A stretch of 32,709 bases of DNA from an uncultured Alphaproteobacteria bacterium (GTDB lineage Bacteria; Pseudomonadota; Alphaproteobacteria; Caulobacterales; Parvularculaceae). Each line of letters begins with the position of its first letter. The first letter of the stretch is position 1. The position numbers were made by a program, and so were the translations under genes. Positions 32,695-32,709 of the stretch are shown piece by piece. The stretch lies in the NCBI GenBank assembly GCA_937895955.1, contig CALAZI010000167.1, forward strand, positions 1-32,709. Reading direction: 5' to 3'. A model generated the notes under the pieces. That model made no database searches. It saw only the letters and a list, made by a program, of their open reading frames with translations, and was not told the origin of the DNA.

Positions 32695-32709
32695 TTAAAC
32701 GGCGCTCGC

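Overview
The window looks like chromosomal DNA of a flagellated, PHA-storing alphaproteobacterium. It is visibly GC-rich and coding-dense. It carries the FlbT/FlaF flagellin regulators typical of Caulobacter- and Rhizobium-type alphaproteobacteria, a class I PHA synthase and a GlpX-type fructose bisphosphatase. I cannot name a genus. A Caulobacterales/Parvularculales-like origin is only a guess. I saw no tRNA, rRNA, CRISPR array, transposase or phage genes, and no gene-free stretch exceeds about 300 bp.

Layout. (1) 1-4723: a 3' gene fragment and an unknown membrane protein, then a tight minus-strand operon: isopenicillin-N-synthase-like dioxygenase, GNAT acetyltransferase, PYROXD2/CrtI-like flavoprotein and a membrane-anchored LytTR regulator. 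The first three reading frames overlap by 4 nt at each junction. (2) 4834-7186: a compact late-flagellar cluster (flbT, flaF, terminator, sigma-54-type promoter, flagellin, FlaG-like protein, terminator). (3) 7291-8290: a secreted zinc-protease-like gene split from its signal peptide by an exact 10-bp tandem duplication. (4) 8324-14731: a lone acetolactate-synthase-like ThDP enzyme, a LysR regulator divergent from a BBE-type FAD oxidoreductase, a small conserved-looking protein, a GabT-type aminotransferase and a small membrane protein. (5) 14870-20680: an orphan hybrid histidine kinase with a periplasmic helical-repeat sensor, arylamine N-acetyltransferase, a Tat-exported SDR and an MFS exporter, in two convergent pairs whose stop codons overlap. 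(6) 20759-26325: phaC divergent from a small lipoprotein, a DapL/AlaC-like aminotransferase, a REP-like palindrome, a DUF533 protein and glpX. (7) 26350-32423: a beta-propeller lipoprotein, an ABC exporter, threonine dehydrogenase, and an ArsR-SRPBCC pair whose operator palindrome covers the start codon. (8) 32424-32709: a non-coding composite of palindromic repeats bounded by 13-bp inverted repeats.

How the genes fit together. The flagellar block is the clearest functional unit: FlbT and FlaF are known to act on flagellin expression and secretion, and flagellin follows with its own sigma-54-type promoter and a leader hairpin. Most other genes are single metabolic or transport genes. The most notable observations are the frameshifting 10-bp duplication at 7380-7399, the ArsR operator over a probably leaderless start at 31584-31599, and the composite repeat at the right end. 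I saw no clear new multi-gene defence or mobile system.
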